Positions 1 through 8,452 of a DNA stretch of 35,535 nucleotides are shown piece after piece; within the stretch, counting starts at the first letter, position 1, and every line of letters begins with the position of its first letter. The notes under the pieces are model-generated. The model did not search any database. It saw only the letters and a list, made by a program, of their open reading frames with translations, and had not been told where the DNA came from. The position numbers and the translations under genes were made by a program. Location of the stretch: NCBI GenBank assembly GCA_903920865.1, contig CAIXNN010000055.1:1-35535 (forward strand). The letters run 5' to 3'. This DNA comes from an uncultured Actinomycetes bacterium (GTDB taxonomy: Bacteria > Actinomycetota > Actinomycetes > UBA12327).

Positions 1-314
1 ATGATGGCTTCGGTGTGGGCCAAGGTTCTGATGGTGGTGTTGGCGGCCTCACGCTCTGACTGGCTCAAGCTCGGATGCCACGGAGCCAGTACCAAAACTT
101 CGCGATCAAAATGTTGACGAACCATCGCTACTTCTCTTTGGGTTCCCACTGCGATCGTGCTCACCGGCAGTCGAACCGCTTCGAGAGCGAGTTGCTCATT
201 GGTAAATCCATACCCATTTCCCTTGATGACGGGAACAAGGCTTGAATCCTTAGCGATGGTCTTGGACAGGTGCTCACGCCAGAGCGGACCGTCCACGCGC
301 AATGAAAAACTCAC
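1..314 (-). CDS. alanine racemase-like protein (partial, truncated by window edge)
   Basis: Reverse-strand frame from GTG at 314 reads VSFSLRVDGPLWREHLSKTIAKDSSLVPVIKGNGYGFTNEQLALEAVRLPVSTIAVGTQREV...; 'VIKGNGYGF' resembles the alanine racemase N-terminal PLP-Lys motif (V-K-A-[DN]-A-Y-G-H). Confidence 0.6.
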   Translation of the reverse strand, partial: MSFSLRVDGPLWREHLSKTIAKDSSLVPVIKGNGYGFTNEQLALEAVRLPVSTIAVGTQREVAMVRQHFDREVLVLAPWHPSLSQSEREAANTTIRTLAHTEAI

Positions 315-338
315 GTGCCCATCCTCTCAACTACTGCG

Positions 339-1487
339 TTAACGGCGGGCTAAATACGCCGTGACGGCCCGGTGCAAAAGTGCATTGAGCGGAAAGTCGA
401 ATTCACCGATGTATTCGCTTGCCCGGCCGTTAGTTCCAAGCTTGAAACGAATTAGACCAAACAGCGGGTCTGATGGGTCCAAACTATCGCCAATTCCACG
501 AAGGTCGTAGGTGTGAGCTCCTGCTTCATGGGCGGCCTTGATCATTGCCCATTGGATCGCATTGCTGGGGCGCAAATCCCGACTTGCAGTCGTTGATGCC
601 CCGTAGGAATACCAGGCATGTCCATTAACGGTGACCAAGGTTGTTGCGGCCAGGACCTCATCTCCACGCTTGGCCAGGAAGAGCCGCAAACGAGCTGGAT
701 CTTCGTCAGCCATGGCCTGCCACATGCGCTCAAAGTAGGAAAGGGGCCGTGGGGTGAAGTGATCGCGTTGCGCCGTTTCAACATAGACGATGTGAAAGTC
801 CTTGAGGTCATCGAAGGTGCCTTCTTTGACGGCTACGTCGGATTTTTCTGCCTTCCGAATATTTCTGCGCCATTCCTGACTAAATCCATCAAAGAGTTCG
901 TCAAGGCTCTTGTTTTCAAGGCCGAGTTGAAAAACAAATCGTGGCTGCACATCGCCAAACCCATCAGCCTTTGATGATTCCTGCTGCCAGCCACTGGCAC
1001 GCAATTGTTCAACGAGCTCTTGAGCTTGCGCTGAGTGGGAATCAGCAGGAACATCACCAAGTTTGCTCACGTTCCCGTTGGCAATTGCTGACTTGATCGT
1101 GGCCGCATTCCATTGCCGGCTAATCACCGGTGGGCCCATTTTGATGCTGAAGACTTTCTTGGTTTTGAGGTAATCAACCAGTGGTGTGGCCCAACTGTCC
1201 ACCGGGAGCTCTGGATTGAGGGTTGGCAACGATGGGCCTTCAGGAAGATAGGCCAAGGACCACTTCAGTTTCGGGATTGGGCGGTAGAGCACAAGGGCTG
1301 CGCTGACTAGGGTCTGGCCGCGGAACCACCCAAGGGATTCGTTCCTCCAGTCTGCCTTCACCTTTCCCCATGCGGGGGTTTGGAGGAAAGAAGCGCTGTG
1401 ATCGGCAAGCCAGGTCAGGTGGTCTTCAGCTGAAATGGGACTGACCGTTAGCCCAGGGGTCAATGGGACTTGGGTCTGGTCAGGCAC
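339..1487 (-). CDS. FemAB/FemX-like peptidoglycan bridge aminoacyltransferase (GNAT-fold)
   Basis: 382 aa; SFLQTPAWGKVKADW...GWFRGQTLVSAALVLYRPIPKLKWSLAYLPEGP and C-terminal YDLRGIGDSLDPSDPLFGLIRFKLGTNG.ASEYIGEFDFPLN are typical of the FemAB family. Confidence 0.85.
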   Translation of the reverse strand: MPDQTQVPLTPGLTVSPISAEDHLTWLADHSASFLQTPAWGKVKADWRNESLGWFRGQTLVSAALVLYRPIPKLKWSLAYLPEGPSLPTLNPELPVDSWATPLVDYLKTKKVFSIKMGPPVISRQWNAATIKSAIANGNVSKLGDVPADSHSAQAQELVEQLRASGWQQESSKADGFGDVQPRFVFQLGLENKSLDELFDGFSQEWRRNIRKAEKSDVAVKEGTFDDLKDFHIVYVETAQRDHFTPRPLSYFERMWQAMADEDPARLRLFLAKRGDEVLAATTLVTVNGHAWYSYGASTTASRDLRPSNAIQWAMIKAAHEAGAHTYDLRGIGDSLDPSDPLFGLIRFKLGTNGRASEYIGEFDFPLNALLHRAVTAYLARR

Positions 1488-1540
1488 CCCTCAACCTTAG
1501 CCACCGTGAACTCCAATCGCCGGTAGCCAACTAGCGCCGA

Positions 1541-1598
1541 TAACTCACCGGATTATCACCGCCTGTTCACCTTCTCTTTGCCTGCAGGTTCACCTTCT
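1541..1598 (+). promoter_or_regulatory. Candidate PHO box (PhoP-binding direct repeats) upstream of the pst locus
   Basis: TCACC at 1545, 1556 and 1567 (exact 11-bp spacing), degenerate TTGCC at 1578, TCACC at 1590; includes two identical GTTCACCTTCT 11-mers (1565-1575, 1588-1598). Confidence 0.65.
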
Positions 1599-1631
1599 AG
1601 ACCACGGTTAGGCACGTGAAGGAGGTGAACG

Positions 1632-2081
1632 GTGTCTGATCCACGAGTGGTCTTCGTAGAAGGCTCGGGCGATGCCCCAAGTACCTTGACCTTGTCTGAA
1701 AAAGGAATGAAAACCTGGATCTTGTGGCGTTTACTTTCGGCGAATAACCGCGATCTTGGTCGAGGACAAAATCTCTTTGCTTCTCACGACCAAAGTGTTC
1801 AACACTTCCGCTTTGTTCGAGAAAACATTGAACGCGTTGAACCGGTCATTACTCATGCCGATGCTGGACTTGAATGGTTTTGGGTTTTGATGCTTGATGA
1901 ACAGCCAGTTGCCCGCAGCTCACGAGGGTATGAGCGGTTACGCGAATGCCACTATTGCCTGGCCCAATTTTTGGAGTCAGTGTCCACCGCTGAAGTTGTC
2001 GATGACCCCGAACGCATTGTTCGACTCCGACAAGATCACGCAGCACCGGGAACCTTTGAACCCTTTGCGGATGCACTGTGA
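1632..2081 (+). CDS. hypothetical protein, possible tandem DUF1508/YegP-like repeats; first gene of the pst locus
   Basis: 149 aa, GTG start with GGAGGTG upstream; WILWRLLSANNRDLGRGQNLFAS... and WFWVLMLDEQPVARSSRGYERLRECHYCLAQFLESV look like two degenerate YegP-type units; stop overlaps pstC start. Confidence 0.6.
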   Translation: MSDPRVVFVEGSGDAPSTLTLSEKGMKTWILWRLLSANNRDLGRGQNLFASHDQSVQHFRFVRENIERVEPVITHADAGLEWFWVLMLDEQPVARSSRGYERLRECHYCLAQFLESVSTAEVVDDPERIVRLRQDHAAPGTFEPFADAL

Positions 2082-3094
2082 ATACAACCGTTGTAGAACA
2101 GCGTCCAGAAACCGATGTAGCGGCACGGGAAATTCGTGAACGAGTCGGAATTGCTGATCTGATCTTTAGAGGAATTACGCGAACCAGCGGCATCACGGTC
2201 CTGACCATCATGTCTCTGGTGGGGCTCTTCTTGGCCTACCGAGCCAGTGAGGCCCTTCGAGCACAGGGGTTCAAATTTCTTACCGATCAGGCCTGGGAGC
2301 CAGATTCACGAAACTTTGGCATTGCCGCGATCTTGTTCGGAACATTCCTCATTGCATTGGTGGCAATAACAGTTGCAGTGCCGCTGGCAATTGGCACGGC
2401 TCTTTACATCTCTGAATATGCGCCACGTCGTTCTAAGCAATTGCTCATTAGTTTGGTCGACTTAATGGCAGCGGTGCCCAGCATCGTTTATGGATTGTGG
2501 GGATTGTTCCTTCTCCAAGGACGCGTCACTGGAATTTCGCGCTGGCTGACCACCTACTTCGGTTGGATCCCATTTCTGCATGTCGATGGTTTTGATAAGG
2601 CAGATCCGCTCGCTGGTCCGGCCGGAACGTTGACGTCCTCAACATTTATCGCAGGCATCGTCGTTGGGTTGATGGTCACTCCCATTGCTACCTCTGTGAT
2701 GCGGGAGGTTTTTTCCCAAGCTCCAGCAGGTGAGCGCGAAGGTGCGTTGGCCCTTGGAGCGACCAAGTGGGGAATGATCCGCTCGGTGGTGCTTCCCTTT
2801 GGCAAGGGCGGGATCATCGGCGGCACGATGCTTGGTTTGGGCCGAGCATTGGGCGAGACCATCACGGTCTACTTGATTATTTCGCCAGTCTTTTCTGTTC
2901 AGCCACACATTTTGGAAACGGGCGCTAGTTCAATCGCCGCCACTATTGCAGGTAAATACGGCGCCGCAAGCGCATTCGGTACGTCAGCGCTATTCGCCGC
3001 AGGGTTAGCGCTGTTTCTGGTGACATTGGTTGTCAACTTTGTGGCGGCATCCATCGTTGCTAAATCTCGTTCTGGAGCCGTGAGCGATGCCTGA
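2078..3094 (+). CDS. pstC: phosphate ABC transporter permease PstC
   Basis: 338 aa; DLMAAVPSIVYGLWGLFLL, EGALALGATKWGMIRSVVLPFGKGGIIGGTMLGLGRALGETITVYLII; GTG start overlapping upstream stop. Confidence 0.95.
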   Translation: MNTTVVEQRPETDVAAREIRERVGIADLIFRGITRTSGITVLTIMSLVGLFLAYRASEALRAQGFKFLTDQAWEPDSRNFGIAAILFGTFLIALVAITVAVPLAIGTALYISEYAPRRSKQLLISLVDLMAAVPSIVYGLWGLFLLQGRVTGISRWLTTYFGWIPFLHVDGFDKADPLAGPAGTLTSSTFIAGIVVGLMVTPIATSVMREVFSQAPAGEREGALALGATKWGMIRSVVLPFGKGGIIGGTMLGLGRALGETITVYLIISPVFSVQPHILETGASSIAATIAGKYGAASAFGTSALFAAGLALFLVTLVVNFVAASIVAKSRSGAVSDA

Positions 3095-4319
3095 GATAAC
3101 AGATCCGGAAAAACTTTTTGCGCCCCGTGCTGATGGTTTGAGCACCACCGTTGTGCCACCTATTCCTAGTGATGCTCCTGCGACTCGAGCTCGCAGCATC
3201 TCTGGTTTGCGTCGATCAGATCTGCTGGCCCTTGGTGGTTCTGCGCTGGCTGCGTTGAGCATTGTCACCTTGCTGTTTACGCAGATTGCGCCCCTTTCGG
3301 GCCCGATTGGTTTTGTGCTCTTGACCTATGTGATTTTCTTGGTCCTTTATGCACTCTTGGTTTCCTTTGACGAATCGGGTCCGGTCGTTCGCGACCGCGT
3401 TGTGGCAGCCGTAGTGCACTCCCTTGCTTTTCTGCTCCTGTCCGCGCTTGTAGTGATCGTTGCTTTTACGGCTTACCGTGGGTTGAAAGCCTTGGTACAC
3501 ATAAATTTTTATACCCAGGACTTGACTAATGCCGGACCGCTGGATCCGTTGTCTGTGGGTGGAATCAGTCACGCCATCGTTGGCACCCTGATTGAAATCA
3601 GTATCGCCTTGGCGATAGTTATTCCACTGGGTATCACCTGCGCGGTATTTCTTAATGAAATCCCTGGAACATTCGCACGTTTTGTCCGCACCATTGCCGA
3701 AGCGATGACTGCGTTGCCCTCCATCGTTGCAGGACTTTTTATTTACGCGACATTGATTTTAATTTTGGGATTGCCTAAGTCTGGTTTTGCTGCCGCACTT
3801 GCGATCAGCGTGATGATGCTTCCCATCATCATTCGAGCAGCCGATGTGGTGTTGCGCCTGGTCCCGGGTTCATTGAAGGAAGCATCCCTTGCCTTAGGCA
3901 CTGGCCAGTGGCGAACGGTCTGGCACGTGACCTTGCCCACGGCGCGCTCCGGGTTGATGACAGCGGTGATTTTGGGTGCCGCTCGTGGCATTGGTGAGAC
4001 ATCCCCAGTCTTGATCACCGCTGGATACACGGCGTCGATGAACACCAATCCGTTCTCCGGTCCGATGGTCTCGCTGCCACTAGCCGCATTCAACTTGGTG
4101 GGCAACCCGCAGATTACGTCGATTCAACGCGCCTTTGGCGCTGCTATGACGTTGCTAGTTGTGGTCTTAGTTCTGTTTGTGATCGCGCGAATTATTGGTG
4201 GGCGTGGGCCAGGAAACCTCACGAAGCGCCAAGTGCAGCGACGGGCCAAAGAGTCTGAACGCGATGCCAAGAGATTTTCTCAGTTAGCAGATACCACTAC
4301 AAGGAGTTCATCAACGTGA
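3087..4319 (+). CDS. pstA: phosphate ABC transporter permease PstA
   Basis: 410 aa; MTALPSIVAGLFIYATLILILG, KEASLALGTGQWRTVWHVTLPTARSGLMTAVILGAARGIGETSPVLITAG. Confidence 0.95.
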   Translation: MPEITDPEKLFAPRADGLSTTVVPPIPSDAPATRARSISGLRRSDLLALGGSALAALSIVTLLFTQIAPLSGPIGFVLLTYVIFLVLYALLVSFDESGPVVRDRVVAAVVHSLAFLLLSALVVIVAFTAYRGLKALVHINFYTQDLTNAGPLDPLSVGGISHAIVGTLIEISIALAIVIPLGITCAVFLNEIPGTFARFVRTIAEAMTALPSIVAGLFIYATLILILGLPKSGFAAALAISVMMLPIIIRAADVVLRLVPGSLKEASLALGTGQWRTVWHVTLPTARSGLMTAVILGAARGIGETSPVLITAGYTASMNTNPFSGPMVSLPLAAFNLVGNPQITSIQRAFGAAMTLLVVVLVLFVIARIIGGRGPGNLTKRQVQRRAKESERDAKRFSQLADTTTRSSST

Positions 4320-5923
4320 TGCGCCAACGATTCAGTTTTGTGAAGTCTCGTCGCGGATTGACCACTTTCATGACTCTTGGTTTGTCCATTTTGGTGATGA
4401 CGATCGGCAGTCCCGCGCAAGCTGCAAGTTATGTACCGGTTAGTGGCGCCGGTTCTACCTGGAGCCAGGTTGCTTTGGACCAATGGCGCCGAAACGTTGT
4501 GCAGTACGGCATCAAGGTCAACTACGCAGGTACTGGCTCCTCTGATGGTCGAAACCAATTTCGCAACGGCACCGTTGACTTCGCCGTTTCCGAGATCCCT
4601 TACGGCCTCAAGGATGGTGGTGTTGTTGATAGCCCGCCATCTCGTGGCTACGCGTACATGCCGATCGTGGCTGGTGGAACCTCTTTTATGTACAACTTAG
4701 TTATCGGCGGAAAGCGTGTCACCAACCTGCGATTGTCAGGTCCTACCTTGGCAGGCATCTTCACCGGCAACATTAAGAACTGGAATGACCCTAAGGTTGC
4801 AGCTGACAATCCCTCCCTTGCTCTGCCAGCTCGCAAGATCGTTCCGGTAGTTCGCTCGGATGGTTCGGGTACGACAGCTCAGTTCACAACGTGGCTAAGT
4901 TCGAAGTACTCAAGTTTGTGGAATGCCTACTGCGTGAAGGCCGGCAGAAATTCGCCCTGTGGGGTGACGTCGAACTACCCGGTGGTTCCTGGCGGCGGCT
5001 TTACCGCCCAGTCAGGTTCCCTAGGTGTTTCTGGCTATGTCTCACAGAGCGCAAACGTGGGAACGATCACCTATGTCGAGTACGCCTACGCACTCAACAC
5101 TGGGTTCCCAGTTGCCAAGGTGCTCAACAAGGCGGGCTACTACACCGAACCAACCGCCTCCAATGTTGCAGTTGGGCTTCTTGGGGCCACTGTGAACAAC
5201 GATTCCAAGTCCTCGGCCTATCTGACCCAGCAGCTGGGTGGGGTCTACAACAACTCGGACAAGCGCACCTACCCGCTGTCGAGCTACAGCTACATGGTCA
5301 TCCCCACGCGCCAAGAGTTTGGTTTTAGTTCAGATAAGGGCTACACATTAGGCGCCTTTGCGTACTACTTCCTGTGTCAAGGTCAGCAGCAAGCCGATGT
5401 TTTGGGGTATTCGGCGCTACCGATCAACTTGGTGAAGGCAGGGCTAGAACAGGTGAAGAAGATCCCTGGTGTTGACGTGAAGTCCGTCAACATTGCCAAA
5501 TGCAATAACCCAACGTTCTCAAGTACAGGGGCGAACTTGCTGGCCAAGAACGCCCCTTATCCGCCGGCCTGCGATAAGCAAGGTGCAGCTCAATGCACTA
5601 CGGGCACCGGTGGTCAGCGCAACACATCAACTGCTGTGACCAAGGGATCAGGTAGTACGGGGACATCTTCGACGACGGGTTCGACCACCACCGACACTGC
5701 AACGACCTCTGGTGCTGTTGATCCAGCCGGTGGCACTGCAGTGCAAGGTGGAGGCCTCACCGGCGAACAAAGTCAAGCCACGGCCTTGACTGTGCCCCCA
5801 TCAACTGGTTGGGGCATTGAGCAAACTTCCGTCATTGTTGCGGGCATCTTCTTGCTCGGATTGGTGATTGCTCCACCACTTGTAGCTCGCCGGTTACGAC
5901 GCCGTGGGGGCCTTACGCCATGA
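4316..5923 (+). CDS. pstS: PstS-family phosphate substrate-binding protein with C-terminal Ser/Thr linker and TM anchor
   Basis: 535 aa; signal peptide; VSGAGSTWSQVALDQW, GTGSSDGRNQFRNGTVDFAVSEIPY, VVRSDGSGTTAQFTTWLS; C-terminal TM VIVAGIFLLGLVIAPPLVARRLRRRGG. Confidence 0.88.
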   Translation: MMRQRFSFVKSRRGLTTFMTLGLSILVMTIGSPAQAASYVPVSGAGSTWSQVALDQWRRNVVQYGIKVNYAGTGSSDGRNQFRNGTVDFAVSEIPYGLKDGGVVDSPPSRGYAYMPIVAGGTSFMYNLVIGGKRVTNLRLSGPTLAGIFTGNIKNWNDPKVAADNPSLALPARKIVPVVRSDGSGTTAQFTTWLSSKYSSLWNAYCVKAGRNSPCGVTSNYPVVPGGGFTAQSGSLGVSGYVSQSANVGTITYVEYAYALNTGFPVAKVLNKAGYYTEPTASNVAVGLLGATVNNDSKSSAYLTQQLGGVYNNSDKRTYPLSSYSYMVIPTRQEFGFSSDKGYTLGAFAYYFLCQGQQQADVLGYSALPINLVKAGLEQVKKIPGVDVKSVNIAKCNNPTFSSTGANLLAKNAPYPPACDKQGAAQCTTGTGGQRNTSTAVTKGSGSTGTSSTTGSTTTDTATTSGAVDPAGGTAVQGGGLTGEQSQATALTVPPSTGWGIEQTSVIVAGIFLLGLVIAPPLVARRLRRRGGLTP

Positions 5924-8322
5924 CCTCAACTCCACTGACAACCAATCACACCCGCCTTGGCCGACTGGCCTTGGCGAGTGTGGTTATTTCGGTTGCAGTG
6001 GGTTCATCGTTGATCGGCGCCCCGAATATGGCGCAAGCAACCTCTCGGGTTGGGGCCGCGTCGATTACTCAGTCGGGCACAGGGGACTACAGCGACCTTA
6101 AAGTCACGGTTGACCAGACGGAAAACCTGACCAATCAAGTGGTGCGTGTGTCCTGGACGGGTGGGGTTCCCACTCCGGTGGATTCGATTTACTCGAAGAA
6201 TTACTTGCAGATGTTTCAGTGCTGGGGTGATGCAGCAGAGGGACCTGATCGCACGCAATGTCAATTTGGTGGCTTTACCGGAGACCCTCGCGGTGGTGCA
6301 GATTCATCAACGTCTTCTCGTCAAGTTAGCTATGGCTCGCTACGCGATGATCCAGCCGAGCCCATCAAATATGACGGTGGTTTTTATCAAGCGTCCGTAC
6401 CTTTCAAGTCTGTAACGGGTAAAACGATCCCAGGTGTTGGCGACGACTCTCGAGAGTTCTTTAACTCGTTTACGACGAACGAGATTCCCTACGCGCGTAC
6501 CAGCCCTGATGGCACCGGCGAGCAGTTTTTTGAGGTCCAAACAGCCCTTGATGCGCCCGGCCTTGGTTGCGGAACTCCGGTTGGCTCAGGAACAACTGCG
6601 CGCGGCCGTGGTTGCTGGCTTGTGGTTGTTCCACGCGGCGATCGAGACGTCAATGGCACCCTGATAGAAGGCAGCAATTCGCTGTATTCCTCACCTTTGG
6701 AGTATTCCAACTGGCAGAACCGAATTGTCATCCCGTTAGGTTTCCAGGCCATTGCTGCCTCATGCAAGATCGGAGCCAAGGAGCGTGAAACTCTTGGTCA
6801 AGAAGGGGTTGAAGAGGCACTGAACCGGTGGCAGCCGAAGCTTTGCGAAAGTGCTGGAACGATTTTTAGCTACTCGCAGGTGCCGGACTCCACAGCTCGT
6901 GCCAACTTAGTAGCCAGTCCTTCATTGTCGTTCCTATCTAACCCGGTCTCAAATGATCGACTTGGCGCTGATCACCCAGCTGTCTATGCCCCGGTTGCTG
7001 CCAACGCCACTGTTATCGCCTTCAACATCTACAGCAATTCCAGTGGACGCGCGCCGCCACCGGAGGTGACCAAAGATGATGGCAAGCGCTTGACGCAGAT
7101 GAATCTCAACCAGCGTTTGGTTCTTAAGTTGTTATCGCAGTCGTATCGCTTGAGTTTGGCCAATGCCTTGGCGCCCGAAGTTGCGAACAACCCCGAGGAC
7201 ATTGTCGCCGACACTGAGTTTAGAAATCTCAATCCAAACTTCACCGGCAAGGGGCGCCAACTCCAGACCCTGTCAAGACTCTTGATGACGGTAAGCAATT
7301 CCGATTCCGCGAGCACGTTGTGGAAATGGGTACTCAGTGATAAGGATGCTCGCGACTTTTTGGCCGGCAAGCCCGATCCCTATGGCATGACAATCAATCC
7401 AAACTACAAGAACCTTGATCTGGCCATTGATCGCTTCCCTCGAAATGACCTGTATTGCGCCGATGTGCAGCCAGGTTTTCCGCAACTGTGCGAATTTGAT
7501 GCCCACCCTTATGCCGCAGATGACCACGATGCTGCGCGCGCGACCTCACGCGGTGACACGCTTGGCCGCTTGTGGGATCCAAACTCCACCCCGCCGTCCT
7601 TCAAGCGAGTTCCTCTGCAGCCCAATAACGCGCAAGGCTTGTTGTGTATCACCGATGCTGCTACTGCCGCGCGATATGGCCTATCTACAGCCAACCTTGT
7701 GAACGCCAGCAAGAACTTCGTAGCACCGACATCCACAAACATGCTTGCCGCGATCGGACACATGAAAGAAGTCGCAGGTACGTCGGTTCTTCAAGCGAAC
7801 CCATCGGCGGCTACTGGGAATTCCTATCCACTCACGAACCTGACCTATGCAGCCACCGTGCCCACCAAGTTGACAGCTGAAGCGGCAAAGGATTACTCGG
7901 ACCTGATCAAATATGCAGTCGGACCTGGACAAACTCCAGGATTGCTCCAGGGTCAGTTACCTGACGGATACGCCCCGTTGCCTAACAATCTCCGCGCCCA
8001 GGCTGTAACCGCCGCTGACCACATAGTTTCGCAGCAGAAGATCGGCGTAGTGGCTCCATCAAGTTCTGGAACTAACCGCGCTCCGGGCAACACGTCAGCG
8101 GTTCCCAGCATTGATGGTGGCCCGGTCGTGCCGGTAGCAGCTGTGACCGCGCTGCCGGACAACCAATCGCGATCACCCCTTGCAGCTGTTGTTAACGCTG
8201 CGCAAGCAGTGGTAGCGGCTCTGGGGCTTGGCCGATTTGCAGTTCTGGTCGCGTTGATTCTTGCATTGGGTTCGGCCTTTAGTGGGCCGATTCTCTACAA
8301 GCTCGGGGGGCGTGCGCTATGA
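5920..8322 (+). CDS. large secreted PstS-like protein (800 aa) with C-terminal TM anchor
   Basis: ATGA overlap with upstream gene; signal peptide; C-terminal part YPLTNLTYAATVPTKL...YSDLIKYAVGPGQTPGLLQGQLPDGYAPLPNNL resembles PstS C-termini; TM FAVLVALILALGSAFSGPILYKLGG. Confidence 0.7.
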   Translation: MTSTPLTTNHTRLGRLALASVVISVAVGSSLIGAPNMAQATSRVGAASITQSGTGDYSDLKVTVDQTENLTNQVVRVSWTGGVPTPVDSIYSKNYLQMFQCWGDAAEGPDRTQCQFGGFTGDPRGGADSSTSSRQVSYGSLRDDPAEPIKYDGGFYQASVPFKSVTGKTIPGVGDDSREFFNSFTTNEIPYARTSPDGTGEQFFEVQTALDAPGLGCGTPVGSGTTARGRGCWLVVVPRGDRDVNGTLIEGSNSLYSSPLEYSNWQNRIVIPLGFQAIAASCKIGAKERETLGQEGVEEALNRWQPKLCESAGTIFSYSQVPDSTARANLVASPSLSFLSNPVSNDRLGADHPAVYAPVAANATVIAFNIYSNSSGRAPPPEVTKDDGKRLTQMNLNQRLVLKLLSQSYRLSLANALAPEVANNPEDIVADTEFRNLNPNFTGKGRQLQTLSRLLMTVSNSDSASTLWKWVLSDKDARDFLAGKPDPYGMTINPNYKNLDLAIDRFPRNDLYCADVQPGFPQLCEFDAHPYAADDHDAARATSRGDTLGRLWDPNSTPPSFKRVPLQPNNAQGLLCITDAATAARYGLSTANLVNASKNFVAPTSTNMLAAIGHMKEVAGTSVLQANPSAATGNSYPLTNLTYAATVPTKLTAEAAKDYSDLIKYAVGPGQTPGLLQGQLPDGYAPLPNNLRAQAVTAADHIVSQQKIGVVAPSSSGTNRAPGNTSAVPSIDGGPVVPVAAVTALPDNQSRSPLAAVVNAAQAVVAALGLGRFAVLVALILALGSAFSGPILYKLGGRAL

Positions 8323-8452
8323 CGCTACCTCGTAGTCCGCACCACCAGCTACACAACTCAATATGGTTTACAACTTCATAAGGCCCGCACAACAACAACC
8401 CGGCGCAAATTGTGTTGGGACAACTGAGATAGAAATCGAGAGGAAATTGATT

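Noticed and set aside
4891-5328. 145-aa ORF in an alternative frame inside pstS, plus many antisense/alternative-frame ORFs of 60-150 aa in the track
   Set aside because: They overlap clearly coding frames with strong family motifs, have no plausible RBS or recognisable domain, and are expected as shadow ORFs in this sequence composition.
8319-8381. 20-codon ORF ([20 protein letters not shown]) starting in an ATGA overlap with the 800-aa gene
   Set aside because: Too short, no recognisable motif; possibly a remnant of a formerly coupled gene, but cannot be distinguished from chance.
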